Positions 6,598 to 6,774 of a stretch of DNA of 6,774 nucleotides are shown in pieces. A program made the position numbers and the translations under genes. Source of the stretch: Magnetococcales bacterium (lineage in GTDB: Bacteria; Pseudomonadota; Magnetococcia; Magnetococcales; JADGCH01); contig JADGCM010000093.1 in the NCBI GenBank assembly GCA_015228995.1, forward strand, positions 1 through 6,774, written 5' to 3'. Within the stretch, counting starts at the first letter, position 1. Each line of letters opens with the position of its first letter. The notes beneath the pieces were generated by a model. The model did no database searches, was not told where the DNA came from, and was given only the letters and a program-made list of their open reading frames with translations.

Positions 6598-6615
6598 ATT
6601 ATGGTCATTTTCAGG

Positions 6616-6655
6616 ATATTACCATATCACCATATCCTTATATCACCATATCGTT
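6616..6655. repeat. Five tandem 8-bp units in the leader of the SulP gene
   Basis: On the + strand five consecutive octamers each begin with ATAT: ATATTACC (6616), ATATCACC (6624), ATATCCTT (6632), ATATCACC (6640) and ATATCGTT (6648). Units 2-3 and 4-5 give an exact 13-bp repeat (6624-6636 and 6640-6652) with a period of 16 bp. The array ends 30 bases before the start codon and overlaps the candidate -10 box. Confidence 0.8.
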
Positions 6656-6666
6656 GTATTTTGCAA
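6637..6666 (-). promoter_or_regulatory. Candidate sigma70 promoter of the SulP gene
   Basis: On the minus strand TTGCAA (6666-6661, 4 of 6) and TATAAG (6642-6637, 5 of 6) are separated by 18 bases. This would start the transcript near 6630, about 45 bases before the ATG. A second -10-like TATAAT occurs at 6710-6705 but has no convincing -35. The choice between them is open. Confidence 0.4.
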
Positions 6667-6687
6667 TCCTAAAGTTTATTTTTGCAA
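6659..6687. repeat. Pair of TTTTGCAA direct repeats, 21 bp apart
   Basis: Identical octamers at 6659-6666 and 6680-6687 are spaced 21 bp start to start, which is two helical turns, so both face the same side of the DNA. One overlaps the candidate -35 box. The arrangement fits a dimeric regulator or two monomers, but no known consensus was recognised. Confidence 0.45.
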
Positions 6688-6774
6688 CAGTGTGTTACAT
6701 ATTGATTATATTTGATTTATAAACTGAAGTTTCACGGTTTGTGAGTTTTTCACACTAGGCAACCAGCCTGAGCA

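Noticed and set aside
6740..6754. CRP-like site TGTGA...TCACA upstream of the transporter
   Set aside because: The half-sites are perfect but the spacer is 5 bases, whereas the CRP site needs 6. It may only be a small hairpin.

Overview
The window looks like part of a gammaproteobacterial chromosome of moderate GC content. The main reason is the pair yrfG-cysQ at the left end, a housekeeping neighbourhood typical of gammaproteobacteria. A REP-like double-hairpin repeat in the one sizeable internal gap fits this. No species is claimed. All four supported genes lie on the minus strand, so transcription runs from right to left.

Layout in the direction of transcription. (1) 6774-6586 is an AT-rich leader. 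It holds a possible sigma70-like promoter, two TTTTGCAA boxes exactly 21 bp apart, and five tandem 8-bp units just before the first gene. (2) 6585-4468 encodes a 705-residue SulP-family anion (probably sulfate) transporter. It has a C-terminal STAS domain and an unusual hydrophilic insertion of about 138 residues inside the membrane domain. (3) 4467-4249 is an intergenic region with a 13-bp AT palindrome and a REP/MITE-like inverted repeat. (4) 4248-1630 encodes a cysteine-free, 872-residue protein made almost entirely of eight bacterial Ig-like repeats. It has no signal peptide, anchor or recognisable secretion domain, and it starts exactly at a repeat boundary. (5) 1628/1622-939 encodes the HAD nucleotidase YrfG, beginning one base after the stop of the Ig-like gene, or seven if the preferred second ATG is used. 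(6) 942-118 encodes CysQ, overlapping yrfG by ATGA. (7) 117-1 holds a GC hairpin that may end the transcript.

Functionally, the transporter (anion import) and CysQ (removal of the PAP by-product of sulfate activation) can both serve sulfate assimilation, and yrfG-cysQ is a translationally coupled pair. The Ig-like gene between them does not fit that theme. It looks like an adhesin or surface-protein gene, or the remnant of one, lying against the housekeeping pair.

No CRISPR array, tRNA, rRNA, transposase or recognisable defence system is visible. The points that most deserve a second look are the architecture of the Ig-like protein (a three-domain super-repeat with EF-hand-like loops in every third domain), the SulP insertion with its missing anion-site arginine, and the repeat-rich leader of the transporter gene.
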